DNA from: Diphasiastrum complanatum
Lineage: Eukaryota > Streptophyta > Lycopodiopsida > Lycopodiales > Lycopodiaceae
Length of the DNA: 64,000 nt
Direction: 5' to 3'
Assembly (NCBI GenBank): GCA_029204225.1
Contig: CM055110.1
Span: 446,077 to 510,076, forward strand
The translations under genes and the position numbers were made by a program. Every line of letters starts with the position of its first letter. The stretch's first letter is position 1. The notes under the pieces were generated by a model that saw only the letters and a program-made list of their open reading frames with translations, had not been told where the DNA came from and did no database searches. Of this stretch, positions 25,911 through 36,230 are shown piece by piece.

Positions 25911-26611
25911 TGTGAAAGTACTGTACTTTAGGACCATAAATGGATCTACAAAAGATCCACAAGAGTGATTGGATGCTTGCTTAACAATCTATCAAAAAAC
26001 TAGACACAAAAAAGTTGATCTAGATTGGCAATTTGACAAACAACAAGCTTTAAAAATCAAAAGCATTGATAAACATTTAAATCCGAGCCCACACGTGTGT
26101 ACTACAGGCTATAGTACGGCCTTCAACCTGAGAAACAAGTAGAAATTGATTTGGTTTCATTTGGATCACAAAAACTCAATGTACATAGTGAACTAGCTTG
26201 AGATTGCCAATGAGCTCCAAAAATTTTCTATCTTCTCACTATGGAGAGAGGGAATACATAGCAAATTCGACTTCCTTCTTGAAGTTAGGTGGATTTCCAG
26301 CATGTAATAAGGAAGTTAACTCACTCTCCTTGACCTAAAATGAAACCCTAGTCTATTTCCTAGAGTTATGCTTGGTAGGTAGCTAGTTGGTCAAATTTTC
26401 ACCTTAAACTTAGGTGTAGGTCCTATAAAGTAGGGATGACCACCAAATAGACATGACCAACTCTCTTGACTTGACCTAACCTACATTAGGATGGGTTTCC
26501 CATGTGGCATCATGGCCTCACATGTGTGGGACCCACTTGTGTACACAATCTACACTATTCTACATGGTTTTTGATCAAGCTAGATTTGCCAATTTTTGGC
26601 AATTCTTCACA
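25911..26611 (-). repeat. 5' LTR of the 22-26.6 kb copia element
   Basis: Partner of 22055-22755. It is followed at 26612 by the second CCTCA. Confidence 0.95.
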
Positions 26612-27310
26612 CCTCAAGGCCTATTGGAGGTGGTCGAGGAGACGATAAATGGAAGGTATGTGTTTTTTTTTTATTTTATAGTCCTTTGTTGAATTTGTTT
26701 TGGCTCATTATCCTAACATAATTATACAAGCCTTTAAATCTATGCTAGAAGATGTACTGAGACGAAAGGATCCAAAGGAATACTACACATTATTGTTGTC
26801 GCATGATAAGGTGTGGAAAAAGTGGATGATCCTTATGAAAAAGTGTGTGTCAGGGGCATTGAGAAATGCCAAGGGGGAGGTAAAACCGCAAACAAAGAAT
26901 GAGCTTAGGTTCATTACACCCTTCCTTCTTCGACCGACTGATCGAAGCACAGATGAGATGTTAGAAGGTCGGATAGTATTCGACAAAAAAGATTTGACAA
27001 ATTTTCCTCCAAATAGGAATTTTGTGACCTTACAAATAACAGACGCAACATGAAAAAAGGCATCTATGAACATCTACGTAGAGAGTATGTTGTCAACCTG
27101 TCACAAGTTGATGCATTCTCAAGATATCAAATAGACATTGTTTTTATTGATGATATGTGTCGCAGATGCCCCTCTTGGTGTGAGGCTGCAGCAAGAAGAT
27201 CTGTCAAGACAGAGGCTCTTCCTGCTATTGTCCTTTCTAATGTAAAGTGTAAATATGATCTCGTAGAGCATAATGTTGCAAGCTCCAGTCTTGAGCCTTG
27301 GACCATTTAA
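26612..27310 (+). pseudogene. Unrecognised host-like coding region, downstream part
   Basis: From the duplicated CCTCA the frame reads PIGGGRGDDKWK to a GTATGT donor at 26656. A tiny T-rich intron ends at TTTATAG (26681), and the next exon opens in phase with SFVEFVLAHYPNIII. It continues through DKVWKKWMILMKKC and FLLRPTDRSTDEML to a TGA at 27051-27053. A one-base shift beside a run of A lets the reading continue as KKGIYEHLRREYVV and DIVFIDDMCRRCPSWCEAA to a stop near 27310. The two parts together give about 220 residues of non-repetitive protein-like sequence. A 26-bp intron would be unusually short for a plant, so a frameshift is an alternative. I do not recognise the family. Confidence 0.5.
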
Positions 27311-27389
27311 TATGCAGGCAAGGCTTTATATTTTTTTCAAGAGGGTCTGTCATAGCTCTGCTATGTCGTTTTACCCACTTTATGCTTGC

Positions 27390-27660
27390 AATACCAAACC
27401 CGGCTTTTATGTTTTCAAGACATGCATTTATCCTTTGAGTCAAGACTTATGATTGTAAGACATAGTTTGTTTGTGGAAGGCTATCACCGAAGTATGTAAG
27501 TGGACTCATTTGATCTATATCTAAATATTAAAGTCAAACTCATGTGGCTCTTCGACCTTTAGTAATAATTTGATCCTAATAAGGATAGCCCATATTAAGG
27601 CATATGATGTTTTGAGGCCCTATTACACATGCTCATTTCTAAAGGATTGGACCTTGTATA
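27390..27660 (+). repeat. Athila-like leader, copy R2 (3' part)
   Basis: This matches 16358-16613 ('cggcttttatgttttcaaga' through 'ctaaaggattggacc') with a few percent divergence. It is not followed by gag. Confidence 0.85.
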
Positions 27661-28689
27661 AGGCATAAGGCAGAGGCACTTATTCGAACTCTAGTTTGGA
27701 ATGCAAAAGGAGGTGTCTGGAATTATCCTAAAGGTCAGGGTACACCTGCAGCTATGGTTACTTAAGGAGTTTCAAAGGGGCATCTATTTCTTTAAGGCAT
27801 GAGCCCATGTTCAAGACTAGCCCTAACCTTAAGGACACAATCATATTTCAAGGGATGGACCTTTCTTCTTAAGGAGGTCACTATCGAATATTTCGATCCT
27901 TCTTTCAATATTTTGATCTTCTGCAGATCGAACTATCAGAAATCCGACCCTACAGCTGTCATCGACCCTACCTTCAGAAGCAGCAGTTTTGAACTTCGAG
28001 CATTTCGATCCACGGTGGAGCACTAATCCAACAGCATTTCAGTCTTCTGATCTCGGAATGGGCACCGCACTTGGACAGACATAATGAATGCGGTTTGCAG
28101 TAGTGATTTCCTCTTCTTTCCTGCGCCAACAGCAACAAACATCGATCCTCCTCACAAGTTCTGACCTGGGCGCACTACAGAAGCAGAATCGATTCAACAT
28201 GAGTCAATCCATCGATCTACAAGAATTCGATCCACCTCAAATTTCGATCCTCAGGAATCCGACCCTGGATCGATTTTCAAAATCCTCTCTTTCTGCAAAC
28301 TGCAGGAGCACTGAAAGGTGTTTCTTTTGGCATAAAAGTTAAAACTACTGATATCTTCATGTAGTGTCTTCAACAACAAAGCTACAGTCACCGCAATCCA
28401 ACATGGCAGTCAGGGTGCGGCCTCCTTCCACAAAGGCTTCTAGCCAGACTCAGTATCGCCTCTTGCTTCCGGGTCATTCTCGTTCTTTCTGTAATAATCA
28501 TTGTATTTCATGAATGATTCAGTACGTAGATCAATTGAGCATGACCTTACTGAAGCAGATGCATGTTCTTTATGAAAGTACAATTGTTTTATGGCTGATT
28601 ACAATGCAAATGAAGTAGGATGTAGATTCTTATTGTCATTTGCTGATCTGCTTAACTATACGGTTGGAAAGGAGTAATGCAATATGGGG
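27661..28689. other. Unassigned sequence
   Basis: Contains the short frames 27799-28026 and 28088-28342, rich in TTCGATC/GATCGA strings, but no recognisable domain. 28640-28689 may belong to an LTR, because the sequence after it matches the LTR end at 15.0 kb. Confidence 0.4.
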
Positions 28690-30457
28690 AATTACTCTCC
28701 TATGTGCTTTGGGGAACGACAACTCTAATACTGCATATTTGATGAAATTTGTAATAAGCAGGCTACAACATATGCTTATTTTGGCGCTGTGCCAAAGAGG
28801 AAAATTTCTGCTCATTACCATGTCCATTTACCATTCTGATTTTCTGTGGGCAGATTCCAGTTTTACTGTCCATATATTTTTTTTGCGGATCTCTACAGAA
28901 TCAGAACATTATAACTTTGTGGATGTACAGTTTTTTACAAGCTATATTTGGTACCAAGTACACTCCAAAAAGATTGAAGCAAATTTATCAAGTCTTAAGC
29001 TTCGGGCTGAGAAGGCTATGGTGAAATATACCTCTGTTTTGCAGAATGTGATTTTAGCACCCACACCATTGTACTATGAACCGAAGTGGCCCAGTGTCAT
29101 TCTCTATAAATATGTGGAAATTCTATAAATATGTGGAAATGACTGAGGCAGAATTGATAAATTCTAATGTTGGACTGAGGAGTCGGAAGTAAAAATCATT
29201 ACCTTTTAAAGAAAATCTCCTCTCTCATGTACAACAGATGATTTTGAGAATCAACAAGATTCTGAAATGATATTTTACACATCTTTAGAATCATGTTCAG
29301 AACTTCAAGATGAATAATTGTTGCAGTATACTGTCTTCACAAATGTATTATTTCTGGAAGAAGATACTGCTAATTTGAATGAAGGGCAAAATGATACTTC
29401 ATTTATCCAATGTGATAATCCTTTGTATCAAATTGAGGATGGGGAAATGCAGCCCAGTGTTGATCAATATTCTATACCTTCTATGATTTTTGATGGAAGT
29501 ATCATGAGCTATACTGATACAAAATTTTGTTCTAGCTTTCAAAAAACTTCAAGTTTAAAAGATTGTCAACTTTTTGTGTTGGCATACGAAGATTCTTATT
29601 GAATCTGAAAGTTTTTGTATGGTTCAACATTACAACATGTGCTTCAGTTTTTATTGGACTGTAGTGACTATGGTCTGTGACAATATGCTATCCAAAGAAC
29701 ATGGTATTCGCACCAAGACCAAAGCTGAAATGATCAAAAGATTACATTTCTGATTTTCTCAGCCTCCATGAGACACAGGCAGATTATATTTTTACTTTTC
29801 TTGTTTTCACTTTTCTGTTTACACATTTTTTGTTGACCCTTTTCTTTTAGAAGTTTTTAATCTTATTTATACTTTATTAGTTTTGTAATTTTTTGTCGTT
29901 CTAGTGTTGTTATTTTTTGATAATGCAGGCAGCTGAAAACTGTGAAAGTTTCGCCATGTTAATAAACTCTTAGTTTTCCGTAAGTAATTACTGATTCATG
30001 CTTTTCCAAGATACTGTTTTTCTATGTTACATTTGTTTCATTTCTTTCTCTGTTTTGTGTGATTGATTTTCAAGATAACAGGCCATTTCTTGCAGTACCA
30101 GACCCGGCTTTTATGTTTTCAAGACATGCATTTATCCTCTGAGTCCAGACTTATGATTGGCTATCTCCGAAGTATGTAAGTGGACTCATTCGATCTATAT
30201 CTAAATATTAAAGTCAAACTCATGTGGCTCTTCGACCTTTAGTAATAATTTGATCCTGCTAAGGATAGCCCATATTAAGGCATACGATGTCTTGAGGCCC
30301 TATTACATGTGCTCATTTCTAAAGGATTGGACCTAAGCCAATATTTATTTCACCTTAGATGTCACGTAAATCAAGACCCTGGACCATCCAGATGGACACC
30401 TAACCCTGATGATCACCTTGTTCACCATACCGCCCGATCCGATAAACGAACACCCAG
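28690..30457 (+). mobile_element. Athila-like LTR end, leader copy R3 and gag start
   Basis: This follows R1 (15017-16700) closely, from 'ggaattactctcctatgtgc' and a degraded primer site (ggcgctgtgcc, near 28783) through the same leader to the first bases of gag ('ccatccagatggacacctaa', near 30385). At about 30457 it jumps into the middle of another leader (R4). Its leader frame reads DNPLYQIEDGEMQPSVDQY. Confidence 0.8.
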
Positions 30458-31650
30458 ATTGGAATAGTTTTACTATCCATATCTTTTGGCGGATCTCTAC
30501 AAAATCAGAATATTTTAACTCTGCGGATGTACAGTGTTTTACAAGCTATATTTGGTACCAACAAGTACAATCCATCAAAAAGATTGAAGCATATTTACCA
30601 AGTTTTAAGCTTCGGGCTGAGAAGGCTATGTTGAAATATACCTCTGTTTTGCATAATGTGATTTTAGCACCCACACCATTGTGCTATGAAGCGAAGTGGC
30701 CCAGTGTCAATTTCTATAAATATGTGGAAATGAATAAGGCAGATTTAATAAATTCTAAATGTTAGACTGAGGAGTCGAAAATAAAAATCATTACCTTTTA
30801 AATCTCTTCTCTCATGTACAACAGATGATTTTGAGAATCAACAAGATTCTGAAATGATATTTTACACATCTTTAGAATCATGTTCAGAACTTCAAGATGA
30901 TTTATTGTTGCAGTATACAGTCTTCACAAATGTATTATTTTTGGAAGAAGATAATGCTAGTTTGAATGAAGGGCAAAATGATACTTCAGTTATCCAATAT
31001 GATAATCCTCTGTACCAAATTGAGGATGGGGAAATGCAGCCCAGTGGTGATCAATATTCCATACCTTCTATGTTTTTTTGATGGAAGTATCATGAGCTAC
31101 AATGATACAAAATTTTGTTCGAGCTTTCAAGAAACTTCAAGTTCAAAAGATTGTCAACTTTTTATGTTGGCATATGAAGATTGGTTATTGCATCTGGAAG
31201 TTTTCATTGATACTATGGTGCAGCATTACAACATGTACTTAAGTTTTTATTTGGACTGCAGTGACTATGGTCTATGACAATATGCTATCCAAAGAACATG
31301 GTATTCGCACCAAGACCAAAGCTGAAATGATCAAAAGATTACATTTCCGATTTTCTCAGCCTCCATGGGACACAGGCAGATTGTATTTTTACTTTTCTTG
31401 TTTTCACTTTTCTGTTTTAAACATATTTTGTTGACCCTTTTCTTTTAGAAGTTTTTCATCTTATTTATACTTTATTAGTTTTGTAATTTTTTGTCGTAGT
31501 GTTGTTAATGCAGGTTGAAAACTGTGAAAGTTTTGCCATGTTAATAAACTCTTGGTTTTTTGTAAGCAATTACTGATTCATGCTTTTCCAAGAGACAGTT
31601 TTTCTATGTTATGTTTGTTTCGTTTCGTTTTGCATGATTGATTCTCAAGA
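30458..31650 (+). repeat. Athila-like leader, copy R4
   Basis: Begins at the point equivalent to about 15197 of R1 and runs to about 16345. The leader frame is longest here: 30854-31081 and the overlapping 30966-31277 include KDCQLFMLAYEDWLLHLEVF. The R3-gag/R4 junction suggests a deletion or recombination between two tandem copies. Confidence 0.8.
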
Positions 31651-32794
31651 TGAAAGCAGGACCTTGTATGAGGTTATGACGCTGTTCAAAGAAATGAATC
31701 AATTTTGATGGTGCTGATCGTTCTAGTAATTCCATGCTGAAACAAGGAGATCCACGGCCTGAATTCTGCTATGAAGAGCTTCAAGAATGATTTGTGATTT
31801 GCATGTTGTTATTCTGCTAAATTTTATACACTTATGATGGTGGCTGCATTTTAATCAACATCAACAATGGCAATACAATTTTTGTGGGCATTACTTTTGT
31901 TGAATTTCAGCCAAGTGGAAGAGTCCATGTCTCTGATTTTTTTAAAAGACTATTTCCCAGCTAGAATGGAGCCGCTTTTTTTTTTATATTTCTACAATGC
32001 CGACCAAATGATAAAGCCATTCATACCAACGGAGAAGTCCCTTTAGAAGATTATCTGATATTGTATACAATTAGAAAGTGATTGCTGCCGAAACATCGAG
32101 AGGAACCGATCTTCAAAGCTAAATTTTATGTTTCAAAAGTCCGAAGCTATTGATTGATGCTTTAAAGTGGTTGATAGCTTCTCGACATTATCTGATTTTT
32201 ATTGACAAAGTATCATTCTCTGATTTTCAAACCTGAATGTTGACATATTACAATTTATTGAAGATATGTAATTTTTATTGAGAAATAATTTTGGGCTGCA
32301 GACCGAAAATCTTTTCATCTCATTCAAACTTCAATATGAAGATAAATCCAAGGCCAAATTATTGTTCTAAGGCCAAACTATTGTTTCACCATGAGGAGTC
32401 TACTATTAATGACATTGGTTGATAGAAGATCAATGAATATGTTACTCAGGAGGACATTTGATATCTGAGAGAGGGGACATGTCATAGCTCTGCTATGTCG
32501 TTTTTTCCACTTTATTGGCACTTTAATGATAATACCTATGTTGTAATATATTTATGAAGTGCATAATGAGAATTACAGTTATATTTGTGCTGTAAGCCAG
32601 TTCTACATCTGGACATAAAACTTAAGCACAACTCTCGATTGTTCAAGCATGTCCGACCTAAAACCAAAGTGCACTTTAGCAACACTTGACCTTCATGCAT
32701 TTTAAACTTGTAGTTTTCCAACTTACATTTGAAGTGTTAGCTAAATGCAGTCTAAGGTCGATTCTACAGGCCATCTCATTATTTCGACTTGCGG
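31651..32794. other. Unassigned sequence
   Basis: No gene supported. The phrase 'catagctctgctatgtcg' at about 32480 recurs at about 27350 just ahead of R2, so this stretch probably belongs to the same element family. Confidence 0.4.
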
Positions 32795-32875
32795 TATCAA
32801 ACCCGGCTTTTATGTTTTCAAGACATGCATTTTTCCTTTGAGTCAAGACTTATGATTGTAAGACATAGTCTCACG
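32795..32875 (+). repeat. Athila-like leader fragment, copy R5
   Basis: 'cggcttttatgttttcaaga' through 'gattgtaagacatagtct' matches 16358-16430 and then ends abruptly. Confidence 0.8.
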
Positions 32876-33086
32876 AAGAAACCACAACAAAATACAAAAC
32901 CAGATAGTTGTAGATCCGCTCTCCACCTCTTCACCCTCACAAAGTGTCCCTTATTCCGATCGTACTGCTCACTTGCCTACACGCAACCTTTTCTGCAAGA
33001 GTAGAATACTAACACACACACACATTCATCCCTGACAGACCTCCACACTCCCTCCATTCCTCACTGACTGAACCGACGGCACAACC

Positions 33087-33902
33087 ATGCCACCTTCACG
33101 CTCTTCCCTGCTCACATCTCAACCGGATAGCATACCACACCTCCTTCAGAACTACAAGAAAACAAACCTGCAGACAACCTGCCCACACCCTCCATATTCT
33201 GCAAACAACTCCCAAACAACTTGCACACGACACCTCCCCACCGTTATCTGCAAACCTGCAAACGACTTGCACCAACCTTCAGACCTGCACACAACATCCA
33301 CACAACCTGCACGAAACCCACAGCCCCGAATAAACAAAACAACCACGCGATCTGCATGCAAAGCAACAAATTTCGTCTCCCTTGCTCACCAAGCCCACTA
33401 CTCCAACCTCGCCTCCCGCTCACATTCTTTACCGTCACTCTCCTTTATGCTCCCAGCTGACCCACCATCAAGCACTCGCCCGCGCCCCTCCATCACGCTT
33501 TCGACCGAGCCTTCTCCTATTCAGCACTCACCCGTACCCCTCCATCAAGCTCTCGCCCGAGCCTTCTCCTGCTCAACTCCCTGCCCGAGACCTCCTCCTG
33601 CTCAGCTCTTGACCGAGCATTTCCAACTCACTCTCGATCGGGCCCTCTCCACGCCATCTCGACCGCGTCATTTTCACTCCATTTCGATCGGGCCCTCTCC
33701 ACGCCATTTCGACCGCGTCGCTTCCACTCAATTGCGACTAAGCCCTCTCCACATCTCGACCGCGTCACTTCCAGTCAATTTTAACCGGGCCCTCTCCATG
33801 CCAACTCGACCGATGGCCTTGCAAAAAAACATCTCGACCGGACTCTACATTCCAACTCTCGACCGACTGTTCTCCATTCACATCTCGACCAGACCGAATT
33901 AA
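33087..33902 (+). other. Low-complexity Pro/Ser/Thr-rich open frame (271 codons)
   Basis: An ATG at 33087 opens an uninterrupted frame with a biased composition (Pro, Ser, Thr, His, Arg). The DNA beneath it consists of degenerate short repeats: 'tctcgcccgagccttctcct' units near 33480-33610 and 'tttcgatcgggccctctcca' / 'cgaccgcgtc' units near 33640-33800. The long frame may be only a result of this repetition. No signal peptide or known domain is seen. I would not call it a gene without transcript evidence. Confidence 0.3.
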
Positions 33903-34380
33903 TTTTTCGACCCATTTCATTTTTTTTGACACATCATTTTTTTGGATACACCATTTTTCAACACACCCATTTTTGATACAAAAAATTTTTTATACACAAT
34001 TTTTTGATACCATACATCTTCGATACAACATTTTTTAGATCCATCCCATTTTTTGATACCATCCCTTTTTTTCACCCACATCAAATTTTTCGATACCACA
34101 TTTTTTTGATACTCCATTTTCGATACCTCGTTTTTCAATACTCCTTTTTTTCACCCACATCAAATTTTTTGATACTCCATTTTTTATACCACAATTTTTT
34201 ATACTCCATTTTTGATACCACAATTTTTCGATATTCCATTTTCGATACCCTAATTTTTTGATACTCCATTTTTTGATACCTCGTTTTCGATACTCCATTT
34301 TTTGATACACCAATTTTTTATTCATCATTTTTTTGATACCACAGTTTTTCGATACCATCCATTTTTTGATACATCCAGAT
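33903..34380. repeat. Degenerate minisatellite, TTTTTTGATACCA-like units
   Basis: About 25 imperfect units of 15-24 bp built on 'cattttttgatacc', with some longer units containing 'tttttcacccacatcaaat'. Unit length varies and there are no fixed spacers, so it is not a CRISPR-type array. Confidence 0.9.
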
Positions 34381-34799
34381 GATGTTAGAGCTTGAACTGG
34401 ATCCAAAAGCCATTGTTCGAATTTTTCATGAAAGCTCATAGATCGCAACAGGTCGCAAATGAATGCTTTGATCGCAAAGAGAATGTGCGTAGGAAAGCAT
34501 AAAATCACAGGCAGAAAGTGTAAGGAAGAAAAATGGAAAATAACTCTGATATGCAGTAGCGGTGTGGAAGGGATGATGACGTGGCATGGTGACTTGACAT
34601 TTGTCACTTCCATTTATGGAGTACGTGCATGGGTCAGTGTTTGAAACTATGATTTGACAGATCGATCTTTAATGACGGAAGACCGTTTTTGAAAAGAAAA
34701 CAAATAAATTAAGGAGAAACAATATCTGTTTTGATATGTGAGCGTACACACGTGTGAATAATGATGATCACGTGGCCATCATCTTTAATAGAGGGATGT
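34381..34799. other. Unassigned sequence beside an inferred inversion breakpoint
   Basis: No gene. Somewhere between about 34.4 and 35.1 kb lies the left limit of the inferred inversion, because Athila-like sequence stops here without its 3' LTR. Confidence 0.4.
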
Positions 34800-35110
34800 A
34801 AAAAGTAGGTGGATATATTCTCGAAAGATTCTCCAAAAGGTAGGTTGAGAGATTCTCGAAGGATACTAGAAAGTTTCTAGAAAAGTTCTCAAAAATACTT
34901 TGAAAAATAACTTAAAAGATTTGAGAGAAGACAAGAAAAATTCTCGAAAAATTTACAAAACAGTTTGAACAAATGTTGAACAGTGCTAGAAAAGTTCACG
35001 AAAATTTCTCGAAAATTTTCTAGAAAAGAAAAAAAGTCGTGAACATTGTCAGAAAAGATAGAGAAAAATTCGCGATTGATTCCAGAAAAATACTAGAAAA
35101 TAATAAGAAT
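34800..35110. promoter_or_regulatory. Cluster of TTCnnGAA dyads (heat-shock-element-like)
   Basis: At least seven perfect TTCnnGAA palindromes (TTCTCGAA four times, TTCTAGAA twice, TTCCAGAA once) plus many half sites occur within about 280 bp, downstream of the Athila-like pol. TTCnnGAA is the core dyad of heat-shock elements. The spacing of the third repeat is mostly not canonical, so function is only suggested. The local A/T-rich repeat structure could produce the pattern by descent. Confidence 0.4.
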
Positions 35111-35135
35111 AAAAATAAATAAATAAAAAATTTGG

Positions 35136-36197
35136 TCAAAGGTAGTATTTTTTTAGTCTGGAGCCGTTAATACATGTAGGTAACAGTTCCCCTTCAAGTG
35201 ATTGAAGTTGCACAGAACCATTGTCAAACACTTCTATGACTTTAAAAGGTCCAAGCCATCGCATATGCAGTTTTCCTGAGAACTTTTGATGGCGACTGTC
35301 ATATATCAGCGTATAATCATCAGCTTTAAGATCACATTTTTTTATATGACTGTCATATTTCTTCTTTCTTTGTTCCTGGATTTCCTTCGTTAATTTTTGT
35401 GAAGACTCACGAGCTTCAGCTAGTTCTTCAATATTAGTCAACCTTTTGTTTATACATTCTGCATTTGTTCGTTGAGCTTGGATACGAAAAGTTTTGACCT
35501 CAAATTCAATTGGCAAAATAAGATGCATACCATATGTCAGAAAATATGGTGTCTGTTTCGTCGTGATTTTCTTTGTATTACAATAAGCCCAAAGAACTGA
35601 TGGTAGTTTCTAATCCCAATCCGTTGCGTGGGCAATAGTAATTCTAGTCGGGATCTTACATAAAATTCCATTAGCTCTTTTTGTCAACCCGTTTGCTTTT
35701 GGATTATACAGTGTAGTTTTTCTGTGTTTGATGATGAAATAAGTTGTCAACGACCATATAGTGTCATTTAAAAAATGTGTACCTCGGTCACTTACTAGTT
35801 CGAGTGGACAACCATATCTGGTGATAATACTTTTGAATAAGAACGTCGCAACAGTTTTTGCATCATTTCTTTTTGTCGCCTCTGCTTCCACGTTCTTTGT
35901 AGCATAATCCGTTGCAACTAGAATATATCGACATTTCGTATGTCGGGTAACAGGTTTAATTGGACCGACAAAGTCAATCCCCCACTTCTCGAATGGTGCA
36001 AGAGGAAGGATTGGTGTCAACGACCAATTCATTGATTTTGTAGGCTTACCAGATCTTTGGCATGGATCACATGAACAAATAAAGTTTGATACATCCTTAA
36101 ACATTGTTGGCCACCAGTACTTGGCAGTCAATATCTTATTAACTGTGTTCTTCAAAGCAAAATGTCCACCAGCATCTTCTAAGTGTAAGACTTTCAC
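35136..36197 (-). pseudogene. Athila-like integrase
   Basis: 36197-35610 holds the zinc-binding part (H..H near LHLEDAGGHF, then CSCDPC) and the catalytic core: GIDFVGP with the first Asp, LVSDRGTHF with the second. The Glu region is altered (NPKANGLTKRANGIL, where NGQ.E..N is usual). A stop at about 35610 precedes 35528-35136, which carries the C-terminal part ending GSRLKKYYL. It lies downstream of RNase H on the same strand. Confidence 0.85.
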
Positions 36198-36230
36198 GAC
36201 CTTTTTAATGTCTTCGGATTCGAGACATCT

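Larger units (their letters stand above)
22055..26611 (-). mobile_element. Non-autonomous copia retrotransposon, 4.56 kb, with TSD
   Basis: Two 701-bp LTRs (22055-22755 and 25911-26611) differ at about ten positions by eye. A 5-bp duplication, CCTCA, lies at 22050-22054 and 26612-26616. The primer site abuts the 5' LTR and a GAGGAGGAG tract abuts the 3' LTR. The interior holds one long frame with gag, zinc knuckle, protease and only a remnant of integrase. RT and RNase H are absent, so the element would need enzymes from another copy. It splits a host-like coding region. Confidence 0.95.

Noticed and set aside
33903-34380. Repeated units that superficially suggest a CRISPR array
   Set aside because: Units vary in length and sequence, there are no unique equal-length spacers, and the context is a plant nuclear genome.
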